Assembly (NCBI RefSeq): GCF_029218125.1
Contig: NZ_JARFXX010000004.1
Coordinates: forward strand, 186,001 to 250,000
Reading direction: 5' to 3'
Length of the DNA: 64,000 nt
Origin: Oscillibacter faecalis_A
GTDB lineage: Bacteria > Bacillota > Clostridia > Oscillospirales > Oscillospiraceae
The position numbers were made by a program, and so were the translations under genes. Positions 7,516 to 15,638 of the stretch are shown here, in pieces; within the stretch, counting starts at the first letter, position 1; each line of letters begins with the position of its first letter. The notes beneath the pieces were generated by a model that was not told where the DNA came from, ran no database searches, and worked only from the letters and a program-made list of their open reading frames with translations.

Positions 7516-8925
7516 ATGAAGGCACCCAAGAGCATCTGCCTTTTGAACGATTCCTTTCCGCCGCTGATCGACGGCGTGGCCAATACCGTTGTCAACTACG
7601 CCCAGGAGCTGACAAAGCTGGGAGACCGAGCCATCGTGGTGACACCGGAGCACCCGGAGGCTGATGACAGCCGGTTTTCGTTCCCGGTCGTACGCTACCC
7701 CAGTGTGGATACCCGGCGGCTGTTCGGGTATCTTGCGGGTTATCCCTTTTCCCCGGAAACGCTGCGGCGGCTGAAAAGCGAAAAGATCGATCTGTTGCAC
7801 AGCCATTGCCCGGTGATGTCCACCATTTTGGCCCGGTCCATCCGGGAGGTGGTGGACGCACCGCTGGTGTTTACATATCACACAAAATTCGATGTGGATG
7901 TGGCTAAGCTCATCCGGGGCAGACTGCTGCAGGAGAGCGCGCTGTATCTTCTGGCGGCCAATATTTCCGCGTGCGACGAGGTATGGGTCGTCAGCCATGG
8001 CGCGGGGGAGAATCTGCGCTCCATCGGCTATCAGGGCGATTATCATGTCATGGAAAACGGCGTGGATATGCCACGGGGCCGGGTCAGCGAGGCGGACATT
8101 GCCGCTGCCACCGCAGGGTATGACCTGCCGGAGGGCGTGCCGGTATTTTTGTTCGTGGGCCGCATGATGTGGTACAAGGGCCTTAGAATCATTCTGGACG
8201 CGCTGCGGCTGCTTGCGGCCGGAGGGGAGGATTTCCGCATGGTGTTTATCGGCAACGGCGCCGACGCGTCAGAGGTGCAGGAATACGCAAAGCCGCTGGG
8301 CAATAAGTGCATTTTCACCGGGGCCATCTCTCAGCGGGAGACGCTGCGGGCGTGGTACTGCCGGGCGGACCTGTTTTTGTTCCCCTCCAGCTATGATACC
8401 AACGGCCTTGTGGTCCGTGAGGCGGCGGCCAGCGACCTTGCGGCGGTGCTCATCAAGGAGAGCTGCGCCGCCGAGGGCGTAGTAGATGGTGAAACAGGCT
8501 TTTTGATTGAGGAAAATGCCGGTGCCATGGCGTCTAAGCTGCAGGCAATCTGCCGGACGCCGGAATGCATGGCCGAGGTGGGCCGACAGGCCGGTGAGCG
8601 GCTGTACCTCTCGTGGGCGGATGCCGTAAAGCGGGCCGAGGACCGCTACGGCATCGTGATGGAGAACTACCGCATGGGGCGGTACGATGAGCACCACAAG
8701 CCGATGGATGGCTTTTTGAACGCGCAGGGGACTATGATGGAAACGCTGGCCCGGCTCCGCAATCTGGGAGATGGTTTGGCGGAGCGCTCCCGGGAGGGCT
8801 GGGAGGAGCATAAGGGGGAATATGAGGAGCGCCGGGAGGAACGCCGCGAGGAGCGGCGCAGCTTCCGTTCGGAGCTGAAGCAAAAGGGCGAGGCTCTGTG
8901 GCAGAAGCTGGACCGGTATCTTTGA
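7516..8925 (+). CDS. Family-4 glycosyltransferase, diacylglycerol glucosyltransferase-like
   Basis: A 469-residue GT-B glycosyltransferase. The N-terminal acceptor domain starts NDSFPPLIDGVANTVVNYAQ, followed by HSHCPVMS and TYHTKFD; the C-terminal nucleotide-sugar domain has FVGRMMWYKGLRIILDAL and the E-x7-E region PSSYDTNGLVVREAAASD. This pattern resembles 1,2-diacylglycerol 3-alpha-glucosyltransferases and related lipid glycosyltransferases. The last 60 residues are a highly charged helix with repeated EERR units, probably a coiled coil or membrane-surface anchor. It follows mntP by 47 nt with its own AAAGGAG. Acceptor identity is inferred from similarity only. Confidence 0.75.
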   Translation: MKAPKSICLLNDSFPPLIDGVANTVVNYAQELTKLGDRAIVVTPEHPEADDSRFSFPVVRYPSVDTRRLFGYLAGYPFSPETLRRLKSEKIDLLHSHCPVMSTILARSIREVVDAPLVFTYHTKFDVDVAKLIRGRLLQESALYLLAANISACDEVWVVSHGAGENLRSIGYQGDYHVMENGVDMPRGRVSEADIAAATAGYDLPEGVPVFLFVGRMMWYKGLRIILDALRLLAAGGEDFRMVFIGNGADASEVQEYAKPLGNKCIFTGAISQRETLRAWYCRADLFLFPSSYDTNGLVVREAAASDLAAVLIKESCAAEGVVDGETGFLIEENAGAMASKLQAICRTPECMAEVGRQAGERLYLSWADAVKRAEDRYGIVMENYRMGRYDEHHKPMDGFLNAQGTMMETLARLRNLGDGLAERSREGWEEHKGEYEERREERREERRSFRSELKQKGEALWQKLDRYL

Positions 8926-8963
8926 GTGCCTGACAGATTTCTCCTAAAAAAGCGGAAATATGG

Positions 8964-8992
8964 CTGACAAATGGGACGCGGCGTGGTAGAAT
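8964..8992 (+). promoter_or_regulatory. Promoter before the acyltransferase/ligase pair
   Basis: CTGACA (8964-8969), 17-nt spacer, TAGAAT (8987-8992). It lies inside the arms of the upstream gene's terminator hairpin. Confidence 0.5.
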
Positions 8993-9013
8993 ACACGCGG
9001 CGTCCCATTTTTT
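8969..9013 (+). terminator. Terminator of the glycosyltransferase gene
   Basis: Inverted repeat AAATGGGACGC (8969-8979) / GCGTCCCATTT (9000-9010) with six T at 9008-9013. The 20-nt loop contains the -10 element of the next promoter. Confidence 0.7.
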
Positions 9014-9044
9014 GGGCGCGGACTGTGAATAATTAGGAGCGTAT

Positions 9045-9923
9045 ATGGAAGAACGTAAAAAGCGCCGGGGGGACCGGCGGGACGCATATTGGGTCCGTGA
9101 TCTGGACGGGTTGCACACCATTATGCCGCATCTGATGGACAAGCGCACGGATGCGGAGGTCTATGTCAATATGCCCTTTGATGTAACGGAAACACTGCGG
9201 TACATTGAGGGGAAAAACCAGCATGAGGAGGAATACCGGGCAACGCTGTTCCACTGCATTCTCATGGCTGTTGCCAAAACCGTGTATTTCCGTCCGGATT
9301 TGAACCGCTATATCTCCGGCCGCAGATACTACCAGCGCTATGACATCACGCTGGGCTTTGTGGCGAAGAAGCGGTTTGAGGACCACAGCGAGGAGCGGCT
9401 GGTGGTGGCGACAGCGCCGGAGGACTGGACGCTGACCGCCGTGACGCATCAGGTGGTAGGCAAGGTGCATCAGGCACGGACAGAGAAAAGCGGCGGTGCC
9501 AACGGGGCCATGGATATCTTAAAGCATCTGCCCCGGTGGTTTTTGATGCTGTTTTTCCGGATTTTAAAAATTTTGGACTTTTACGGGAAAGTGCCGGATG
9601 AGCTCCGGGAGGACGATCCCAACTTTGCCAGCGTGTTCCTTACGAACTTAGGCAGCATCCGCTGTCCCAGCGTGTACCACCACCTGAATAATTATGGAAC
9701 CAATTCCATCATGATCGCCATCGGCACGCTCCGCAAGGAGGAAAAGATCGCCCCGGACGGTTCCCGCAGTGTGCGGGATATGGTGGACATCGGTATCACG
9801 CTGGACGAGCGGGTGGCGGATGGTTTTTATTTTGGACGTTCTTTGAAGCTGGTGCAGTATTTGCTGGCAAATCCGGAGCTGCTGGAAAAACCCTTGAAGG
9901 AGGCTGTTGATTTTGAGTGTTGA
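9045..9923 (+). CDS. E2/chloramphenicol-acetyltransferase-fold acyltransferase lacking the catalytic His
   Basis: A 292-residue soluble protein resembling the catalytic domain of 2-oxoacid dehydrogenase acyltransferases (E2) and CAT. The C-terminal block reads VDIGITLDERVADGFYFGRS (residues 247-266), which aligns with the E2 consensus DHRxxDG, but the catalytic His is Glu (255). The N-terminal part has FHCILMAVAKTVYFRPDLNR, also E2-like. A hydrophobic stretch (residues 163-178, RWFLMLFFRILKIL) could touch a membrane. It overlaps and is translationally coupled to an acyl-CoA ligase gene, so it probably handles or senses the acyl product. Whether it is an enzyme is uncertain because of the missing His. 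Confidence 0.65.
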   Translation: MEERKKRRGDRRDAYWVRDLDGLHTIMPHLMDKRTDAEVYVNMPFDVTETLRYIEGKNQHEEEYRATLFHCILMAVAKTVYFRPDLNRYISGRRYYQRYDITLGFVAKKRFEDHSEERLVVATAPEDWTLTAVTHQVVGKVHQARTEKSGGANGAMDILKHLPRWFLMLFFRILKILDFYGKVPDELREDDPNFASVFLTNLGSIRCPSVYHHLNNYGTNSIMIAIGTLRKEEKIAPDGSRSVRDMVDIGITLDERVADGFYFGRSLKLVQYLLANPELLEKPLKEAVDFEC

Positions 9924-11664
9924 AGCGACAAAGGTAAAGGCGCCGTGGCTGGCGTTTTACGGCGTGGTGCCGGAGCATCTGCAATATCCCGACTGTACGA
10001 TGTATGAGGCGGTGGAGCGCTGCGCGCAGAAGTACCCGAGCTATCCCGCCTATGTGTTTATGGGCCGGAAGACCAGCTACCGTGCGCTGGTGGCGGAGAT
10101 CAACCTCTGTGCCCGTGCGCTGAAGGCCATCGGCGTCCGCCCCGGCGATAAAATCACCATGGCCATGCCGAACTGCCCGCAGGCAGTCACCATGTTCTAC
10201 GCCATCAATCTTGTGGGCGCTACGGCCAATATGATTCATCCCCTCTCCAGTGAGAATGAGATCGAGTTTTACCTCAAGGAGTCCGGCTCTCTCTTTGCAG
10301 TGACGCTGGACCAGTTCTACCATAAATTTGAGGCCATCCGCCAGAACGTGACGCTGGACAATATCATTCTGGCCTCCATCCCGGACGCCCTGTCCCGGCC
10401 GGTGCGGGTGGGCTATATGCTCACTGAGGGCCGCAAGCAGGCCCGTATCCCCAAGGACGCGCCGGTGCTGCGGTGGCACGAGTTTCTGCGCCGTGGCCTG
10501 GCGTACCACTGGAGGTATAAGGCGGAGAAAAAAGCACAAGATGAGGCGGTGATTCTCTACTCCGGCGGCACCACCGGCGTGACAAAGGGAATCCAGCTCA
10601 CCAATCTGAACTTCAACGCGCTGGGCGCACAGATCATTGCCACCAATCCCATGTTCCGTCCCGGCGATAAAATGCTGGCGGTGATGCCGATGTTCCACGG
10701 CTTCGGACTGGGTGTGTCCATCCATTCCATGCTGGTCAACGGCGGCTGCTGCATCCTTGTGCCCCGGTTCACGCCGGACAGCTATGCAAAGCTGCTGTTA
10801 AAATACCGCTGCAACCTCATTGCCGGTGTACCGACGCTCTATGAGGCGCTGCTGCGGCTGCCGAAAATGAAAAACGCTGATTTGAGCTGCCTCAAGGGCG
10901 TTTACTCCGGCGGCGACAGTCTTTCCGTGGAGCTGAAGAAGCGGTTCGATAAATTCCTTTTTGACCACCACGCCACCATTCAGGTGCGGGAGGGCTACGG
11001 CTTGACGGAGTGCGTCACCGCCTCCTGCCTGACGCCGTATCACATCTCCCGGGAGGGGTCCATCGGCATCCCGTTCCCGGATACATACTATAAAATTGTA
11101 GAGCATGGCACACAAAACGAGGTGCCCTACGGCACGGATGGTGAAATCTGCCTTGCCGGTCCCACAGTGATGATGGGCTATCTCCATCACCCGGAGGAGA
11201 CCGCCGCAACGCTCCAGACCCATGCCGATGGATTGACATGGGTACACACCGGTGATCTGGGGTATATGGACAGCGATGGCTTTGTCTATTTCAAGCAGCG
11301 TATCAAGCGTATGATCGTCACCAGCGGCTACAATGTGTATCCCTCTCAAATGGAGAATATTCTGGACGCTCATGAGCTGGTGCAGATGAGCTGTGTCATC
11401 GGCGTGCCGGACAAGCTGAAAATGCAGAAGGTGAAAGCCTTCGTTATGCTGAAGCCCGGCGTCCCGGCCAACGAGGAAACACGGGACGTGCTCATGGCCT
11501 ATCTCAAGAAAAATGTGGCGAAGTACGCCATGCCCTATGATATCGAATTCCGGGCGGAGCTTCCGAAAACGCTGGTGGGTAAGGTGGCCTACCGGGTGCT
11601 GGAGGAGGAAGAGCTGAAAAAGCTGGCTGCCGCGGCGGACCCCACTGAGGCCAAAGCGGAATAA
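9913..11664 (+). CDS. AMP-dependent acyl-CoA synthetase/ligase
   Basis: An ANL-superfamily enzyme of about 583 residues that should activate a carboxylic acid via an acyl-AMP. The phosphate-binding loop YSGGTTGVTKG, the motif EGYGLTECV, and HTGDLGYMDSDGFVYFKQR-type C-terminal hinge with RIKRMIVTSGYNVYPSQ are all present, and the C-terminal Lys appears in KTLVGKVAYR. The start is a TTG: 9913 has AAGGAGG 9 nt before it (a second TTG at 9907 is closer). It overlaps the preceding acyltransferase-like gene by 11 nt. Long-chain or branched fatty acids are likely substrates, but this is inferred. Confidence 0.85.
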   Translation: MSVEATKVKAPWLAFYGVVPEHLQYPDCTMYEAVERCAQKYPSYPAYVFMGRKTSYRALVAEINLCARALKAIGVRPGDKITMAMPNCPQAVTMFYAINLVGATANMIHPLSSENEIEFYLKESGSLFAVTLDQFYHKFEAIRQNVTLDNIILASIPDALSRPVRVGYMLTEGRKQARIPKDAPVLRWHEFLRRGLAYHWRYKAEKKAQDEAVILYSGGTTGVTKGIQLTNLNFNALGAQIIATNPMFRPGDKMLAVMPMFHGFGLGVSIHSMLVNGGCCILVPRFTPDSYAKLLLKYRCNLIAGVPTLYEALLRLPKMKNADLSCLKGVYSGGDSLSVELKKRFDKFLFDHHATIQVREGYGLTECVTASCLTPYHISREGSIGIPFPDTYYKIVEHGTQNEVPYGTDGEICLAGPTVMMGYLHHPEETAATLQTHADGLTWVHTGDLGYMDSDGFVYFKQRIKRMIVTSGYNVYPSQMENILDAHELVQMSCVIGVPDKLKMQKVKAFVMLKPGVPANEETRDVLMAYLKKNVAKYAMPYDIEFRAELPKTLVGKVAYRVLEEEELKKLAAAADPTEAKAE

Positions 11665-11670
11665 AAAGCA

Positions 11671-11713
11671 AAAATCCCGGCCCTGCTGATTTTTTCAGCG
11701 GGGCTGGGATTTT
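11671..11713. terminator. Bidirectional terminator between acyl-CoA ligase and trpB2
   Basis: 19-nt near-perfect inverted repeat (11671-11689 / 11695-11713) with A-run and T-run on its outer edges, between two convergent genes. Confidence 0.85.
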
Positions 11714-11726
11714 ATATGCGGAAAGC

Positions 11727-13118
11727 TCAGCCCTCTTGACCAGGGACCTTGGGCAGCGTTGCAAAGCTGGTTGCAAGCTCCTCGTCAGTGGGGATGTAGT
11801 CCGTCATCTGACCGTTGTGGAACTTCTCATAGGCCACCATATCGAAGTAGCCGGTGCCGGTAAGACCGAACACAATGGTCTTGGCTTCGCCAGTCTCCTT
11901 GCACTTCATGGCCTCGTCAATGGCCACCCGGATGGCGTGGCTGGACTCCGGTGCGGGAAGGATGCCCTCAATGCGGGCGAACTGCTCCGCCGCCTCAAAG
12001 ACCTTGGTCTGCTCTACGGAAACGGCCTCCATGTAGCCGTCATGGTAGAGCTGGGAGAGGATGCTGCTCATGCCATGATACCGCAGACCGCCGGCGTGGC
12101 TGGGAGAGGGAATGAAGTTGCTGCCGAGGGTGTACATTTTGGCGAGGGGGCACACCATGCCGGTGTCGCAGAAATCGTAGGCAAATTTGCCGCGGGTGAA
12201 GCTGGGGCAGGAGGCGGGCTCCACGGCGATGAAGCGGTAGTCCTTCTCACCCCGGAGCTTTTCGCCCATGAAGGGGGAGATGAGGCCGCCGAGGTTGCTG
12301 CCGCCGCCGGCACAGCCGATGATGATGTCCGGCACGATGTTGTACTTATCCAGTGCCGCCTTGGTCTCAAGGCCGATAATGCTCTGGTGCAGCAGCACCT
12401 GATTGAGCACGCTGCCCAGCACATAGCGGTAGCCGGGGGTGGAGGTGGCAACCTCCACGGCCTCGGAAATGGCGCAGCCAAGAGAGCCGGTGGTGCCGGG
12501 ATGCTCCTGCAGAATTTTGCGGCCGATGGCGGTGGTCTCAGAGGGGGAGGGGGTCACGGAGGCGCCGTAGGTCCGCATGACCTCCCGGCGGAAGGGCTTT
12601 TGCTCGTAGCTGACCTTCACCATGAACACCTTGCAGTCCAGCCCCAGATACGCGCAGGCCATGGACAGGGCCGTGCCCCACTGACCGGCACCGGTCTCGG
12701 TGGTGACGCCCTTGAGCCCCTGCTGCTTGGCGTAATAGGCCTGGGCAATGGCGCTGTTCAGCTTGTGGGAGCCGGAGGTGTTGTTGCCCTCGAATTTGTA
12801 GTAAATTTTAGCGGGAGTCCCCAGCGCCTTTTCCAAGCAGTAGGCCCGTACCAGGGGAGAGGGACGGTACATTTTGTAGAAATCCAGGATTTCCTGGGGA
12901 ATGGGGATTTCCCGGTCATCGTTGTCCAGCTCCTGGCGAATCAGCTCATCGCAGAATACCGGGCGCAGATCGTCAAAGCTCATGGGCTTTCCGGTGCCGG
13001 GGTTCAGCAGAGGAGCGGGCTTGACCTTCATATTCGCCCGGACATTGTACCATGCCTTGGGCATCTCATCTTCAGAGAGGTAAATCTTGTAGGGAATGTT
13101 GTTCTTTTCGGCTGCCAT
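11727..13118 (-). CDS. trpB: Tryptophan synthase beta chain, TrpB2 type
   Basis: A 463-residue PLP enzyme of the TrpB2 class, longer than ordinary TrpB (about 400). The PLP lysine is Lys119 in NNTSGSHKLNSA, followed by ETGAGQWGTALSMA and the phosphate-binding CAGGGSNLGG. It would condense indole with L-serine (or O-phosphoserine) to tryptophan. No trpA or other trp gene is beside it, so it may salvage free indole. The ATG at 13118 has GGAG 8 nt upstream; an ATG 18 nt earlier is unlikely. A tryptophan T-box precedes it, tying expression to uncharged tRNA-Trp. Confidence 0.9.
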   Translation of the reverse strand: MAAEKNNIPYKIYLSEDEMPKAWYNVRANMKVKPAPLLNPGTGKPMSFDDLRPVFCDELIRQELDNDDREIPIPQEILDFYKMYRPSPLVRAYCLEKALGTPAKIYYKFEGNNTSGSHKLNSAIAQAYYAKQQGLKGVTTETGAGQWGTALSMACAYLGLDCKVFMVKVSYEQKPFRREVMRTYGASVTPSPSETTAIGRKILQEHPGTTGSLGCAISEAVEVATSTPGYRYVLGSVLNQVLLHQSIIGLETKAALDKYNIVPDIIIGCAGGGSNLGGLISPFMGEKLRGEKDYRFIAVEPASCPSFTRGKFAYDFCDTGMVCPLAKMYTLGSNFIPSPSHAGGLRYHGMSSILSQLYHDGYMEAVSVEQTKVFEAAEQFARIEGILPAPESSHAIRVAIDEAMKCKETGEAKTIVFGLTGTGYFDMVAYEKFHNGQMTDYIPTDEELATSFATLPKVPGQEG

Positions 13119-13149
13119 AGTGCGTTCTCCTTTCATAACTCGTAACGGG

Positions 13150-13467
13150 TCCGGGCGGAGAAGGCATCAAAAAAAGACCTCCATCCACAAAAGGACCTCA
13201 TGAATAGGTTCTTTTGGGACAAAAGTCTGAAACTTCTGCGGTGCCACCCAAATTGACGATAAACGTCCGCTCGGCGATGTGCCAACACACATCCTTCCTT
13301 GGTAACGGGGGAAAAGCCCGTCGGTGCCTACTAAGCTGCGCTGTTCGGCCCGCCCTCCACGGTCCATTCCACAGATACCCTCCCGCTGCCCTCTCACTGC
13401 CGGCAGCTCGCTGCGGGGAACGCACTTCTGTGTACTTACTCCGTGTCATCGGTTTTGCTTTGAACTT
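13150..13467 (-). promoter_or_regulatory. T-box leader, tryptophan specific
   Basis: On the minus strand the leader holds the T-box sequence TGGGTGGCACCGCAG (13236-13250 on plus), a Stem I segment with the AGTAGG-type bulge motif, and a specifier GGAATGGACC in which TGG (13364-13366) is followed by A, i.e. a Trp codon. Downstream, AGAACCT...AGGT and a run of seven T (about 13169-13175) form the terminator. Uncharged tRNA-Trp would stabilise the antiterminator and allow trpB2 transcription. Confidence 0.9.
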
Positions 13468-13473
13468 GAGCGC

Positions 13474-13502
13474 AGTTTACGCCTGACGCGGACATTTGTC
13501 AA
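13474..13502 (-). promoter_or_regulatory. Promoter of T-box-trpB2 transcript
   Basis: Minus strand TTGACA (13497-13502), 17-nt spacer, TAAACT (13474-13479), just before the T-box leader. Confidence 0.75.
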
Positions 13503-13619
13503 GACTGATTTTGCGAGTTTATCCAAAAAACAGAATTTTTTAAAGGATATAAGAAAAATAATGAATAAAGTGCACAAGAATAGAGGCGGAAAACAGGTCA
13601 GCTCTGTCTGCTTTTTCTC

Positions 13620-13648
13620 TGGACAATCCGTGAGCCGCCCTCTATAAT
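13620..13648 (+). promoter_or_regulatory. Promoter of the HD-domain gene
   Basis: TGGACA (13620-13625), 17-nt spacer, TATAAT (13643-13648), ending 30 nt before the start codon. Confidence 0.75.
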
Positions 13649-13677
13649 CAGGAACAGAGTGAAAGGAGGCGATGGAT

Positions 13678-14166
13678 ATGACCGATCAGGAAATGCTCTG
13701 GGAATACGGCGGGGACATCCTGCGTTCGCCTACCATGGCCCGGGAGCGGGAAATTCCTCAGCACGGCAGTACCACCTGCTTCGATCATTCCGTGGCCGTG
13801 GCGCTTTGCAGTATCCGTCTGGCCCGAAAATGGGGCTGGGACGTGGATTGGCGCAGTCTGGTTCGCGGTGCGCTGCTCCACGATTATTTTTTGTATAATT
13901 GGCGGGAGCACAACGATGACCATAGGCTCCACGGCTTTTACCATGCCCGGAGAGCCATGGAGAATGCAGAGCGGGATTTCGGCTTAAATCCCATTGAGGC
14001 GAATATCATCCACCGGCATATGTTCCCTCTGAACCCTACGCCGCCGAAGTATAAGGAGAGCGTAGTGGTCACCTGTGCGGATAAAATCTGCGCCACACGG
14101 GAGGTGTGGGACTGTGTGCGGACATCCCCCGCGAGAAAATTCCGCACACTGCTGAGCCGCAAATGA
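13678..14166 (+). CDS. HD-domain phosphohydrolase-like protein
   Basis: A 162-residue soluble protein with an HD domain. Metal ligands expected for the family are visible: His37 in FDHSVAVA, the HD pair at His68-Asp69 in GALLHDYFLYNW, and a later HRLHGFYHA with His85 and His89. HD proteins hydrolyse phosphate esters of nucleotides, but no substrate can be assigned. The ATG at 13678 has AAAGGAGG 8 nt upstream; the ATG at 13672 is too close to it. It stands alone between its own promoter and a strong hairpin. Confidence 0.85.
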   Translation: MTDQEMLWEYGGDILRSPTMAREREIPQHGSTTCFDHSVAVALCSIRLARKWGWDVDWRSLVRGALLHDYFLYNWREHNDDHRLHGFYHARRAMENAERDFGLNPIEANIIHRHMFPLNPTPPKYKESVVVTCADKICATREVWDCVRTSPARKFRTLLSRK

Positions 14167-14218
14167 TGCCAGCGGCGTTTTGGCGGCATTGCCAGGAGTA
14201 TTTATAAAGAACCAATAG

Positions 14219-14256
14219 ATAAACGGCATGACCCAAAGGGAGGTCATGCCGTTTAT
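14219..14256. terminator. Strong hairpin between convergent genes (likely terminator)
   Basis: Perfect 15-bp inverted repeat ATAAACGGCATGACC (14219-14233) / GGTCATGCCGTTTAT (14242-14256), loop 8 nt. There is no long T-run on either side, so termination is inferred from position. Confidence 0.55.
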
Positions 14257-14287
14257 GCTGTTATCGGTTTGCTGTCCGGTGGGAAAA

Positions 14288-14920
14288 TCAGCCCCTTTTA
14301 ACGGGATGGCGAATCACGGTTTTGCGCTTTTCAGGGGCAACCCTTCTTGCGTCGGATAGATAAATTTCATGATGAAGTCGCTCGGAGCTGAAATCGTTGA
14401 CAAGACCGTTTTCAGATAGAAATGCGTCCATTTTCGCAACGCTTGCCGGTTCATCGTCATAAGAGCCGAGGTGCATCATCTGAACACACAGCCCCTCGTC
14501 TATGGTCATAAATTCCACCGGGGAGCAGTCTAACTTTTTCTTTTTAGACGCCGTCTCCACAGCCCAGTGGACATCTGCCTCCGTCACAAAATCCGGCAGA
14601 CGGAGCACGGAAATCCAGTTGAATGCGGATTTATTCGTATAATCCGCGCTGTCCGTGCCCTCCTGCCACCAAAAGCCCTCCAGCGGCGGGACAACATACT
14701 CAAAGAAGCCCTTAATCTGATGCTCTGTTTTATAGCTCATTTTCAGGGTATAGGCAACGGAATACAAAATTTCAATCGCCTGTTTGTACGCGCCGCCCTC
14801 CTCATTGGGGTCGCCGTGGCCCCGGACAGCGATATAGTTGGCCGGAGGAACGGTAATCAGCTCCGGTACATTTTGGGGCATATAAAGCGCTTTGTATGCC
14901 TTCTTGAAATCAAAAGCCAT
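14288..14920 (-). CDS. GyrI-like small-molecule-binding protein
   Basis: A 210-residue protein of the GyrI-like/AraC effector-binding fold. Visible signatures are VPPANYIAVRGHGDPNEEGG near the N-terminus and the second-repeat CVQMMHLGSYDDEP, with the aromatic FWWQEG and HHEIYLSD blocks typical of this soluble family (also seen in YdeI/cyclodipeptide-type ligand-binding proteins). No DNA-binding domain is fused. The ATG at 14920 follows GGAGGT by 4 nt. It is followed by no co-directional partner; the upstream PAP2 gene ends 22 nt before it and may share a transcript. Confidence 0.75.
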   Translation of the reverse strand: MAFDFKKAYKALYMPQNVPELITVPPANYIAVRGHGDPNEEGGAYKQAIEILYSVAYTLKMSYKTEHQIKGFFEYVVPPLEGFWWQEGTDSADYTNKSAFNWISVLRLPDFVTEADVHWAVETASKKKKLDCSPVEFMTIDEGLCVQMMHLGSYDDEPASVAKMDAFLSENGLVNDFSSERLHHEIYLSDARRVAPEKRKTVIRHPVKRG

Positions 14921-14941
14921 GATGACCTCCACCAATAAAAA

Positions 14942-15481
14942 TCACAGTCTGCGTGTTCGGTACTTTTCAGACAAAAATTGTACCAGCCTTGCTCCCAGCC
15001 AGCCTGCCAGCGCGCCGACTGCGGCACCGCCCAGTACATCGGTGGGCCAGTGAGCGTAAAGGTACAACCGGGAGAAGGCGATGAGAAGCGCCAGCACCAG
15101 CGCGGGCCTCCAGAGGCTGCTGCCCGCTCGGTTCAGTGCCAGCATGGCGGCAAAGGACGCCGCCGTATGCCCGGAGGGGAACGAGGCATCTGTAGGCGGT
15201 GCAATCAGCAGTGACACCGCCGGATTGACCGCAAAGGGCCGTATCCGGCCGATCATGGGCTTGAGCCAGATGTTGCACAGCAGCAAGTCCAGCACCAGCG
15301 CACAGGCCACGCAGGCCCCGGCTCGTCTGGTTTTCGGAAATGCCAGCAGCATAGCGGCCAGCAGAATCCAAATCTCCCCATGGTCACACAGGTGCGTTAC
15401 CCATGGGAGCATTGTGTCTAAAAGCCCGCAGCGCAGATGCGCCTGTATCCAATTCAAAATCGCCAGCTCCGCAGCCTGCAC
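14942..15481 (-). CDS. PAP2-family lipid phosphatase
   Basis: A 179-residue five-helix membrane protein with all three PAP2 motifs intact: KPMIGRIRP (motif 1), ASFPSGHTAASF (motif 2, catalytic His) and SRLYLYAHWPTDVLGG (motif 3). Members of this short class remove a phosphate from undecaprenyl pyrophosphate or phosphatidylglycerol phosphate at the membrane surface. It precedes the GyrI-like gene on the same strand with a 21-nt gap. Confidence 0.85.
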   Translation of the reverse strand: MQAAELAILNWIQAHLRCGLLDTMLPWVTHLCDHGEIWILLAAMLLAFPKTRRAGACVACALVLDLLLCNIWLKPMIGRIRPFAVNPAVSLLIAPPTDASFPSGHTAASFAAMLALNRAGSSLWRPALVLALLIAFSRLYLYAHWPTDVLGGAAVGALAGWLGARLVQFLSEKYRTRRL

Positions 15482-15573
15482 GTGTGCTCATCTCCTTGCC
15501 AGTCAACAATGGAGCTATCATATCATATTCGCCGTAAAATGAAAAGCGGAGTTTACCGCCGTATCATAAAATG

Positions 15574-15607
15574 CAAATCTCCGAGTGCCAAAGCACCCGG
15601 AGATTTG
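15574..15607 (-). terminator. Hairpin after guaB
   Basis: Inverted repeat CAAATCTCCGAGTGC / GCACCCGGAGATTTG around 15574-15607. The minus strand continues with CATTTTATG, a weak T-run. Confidence 0.55.
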
Positions 15608-15638
15608 TTATGAATTTAGTATTTGCGGGGAGAACCAG

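Noticed and set aside
11736..13145. A 469-codon open frame on the plus strand opposite trpB2
   Set aside because: It is the mirror of a GC-rich gene: composition is Gly/Ala/His/Gln rich, it has no ribosome binding site, and the minus strand encodes a clear enzyme with a T-box.
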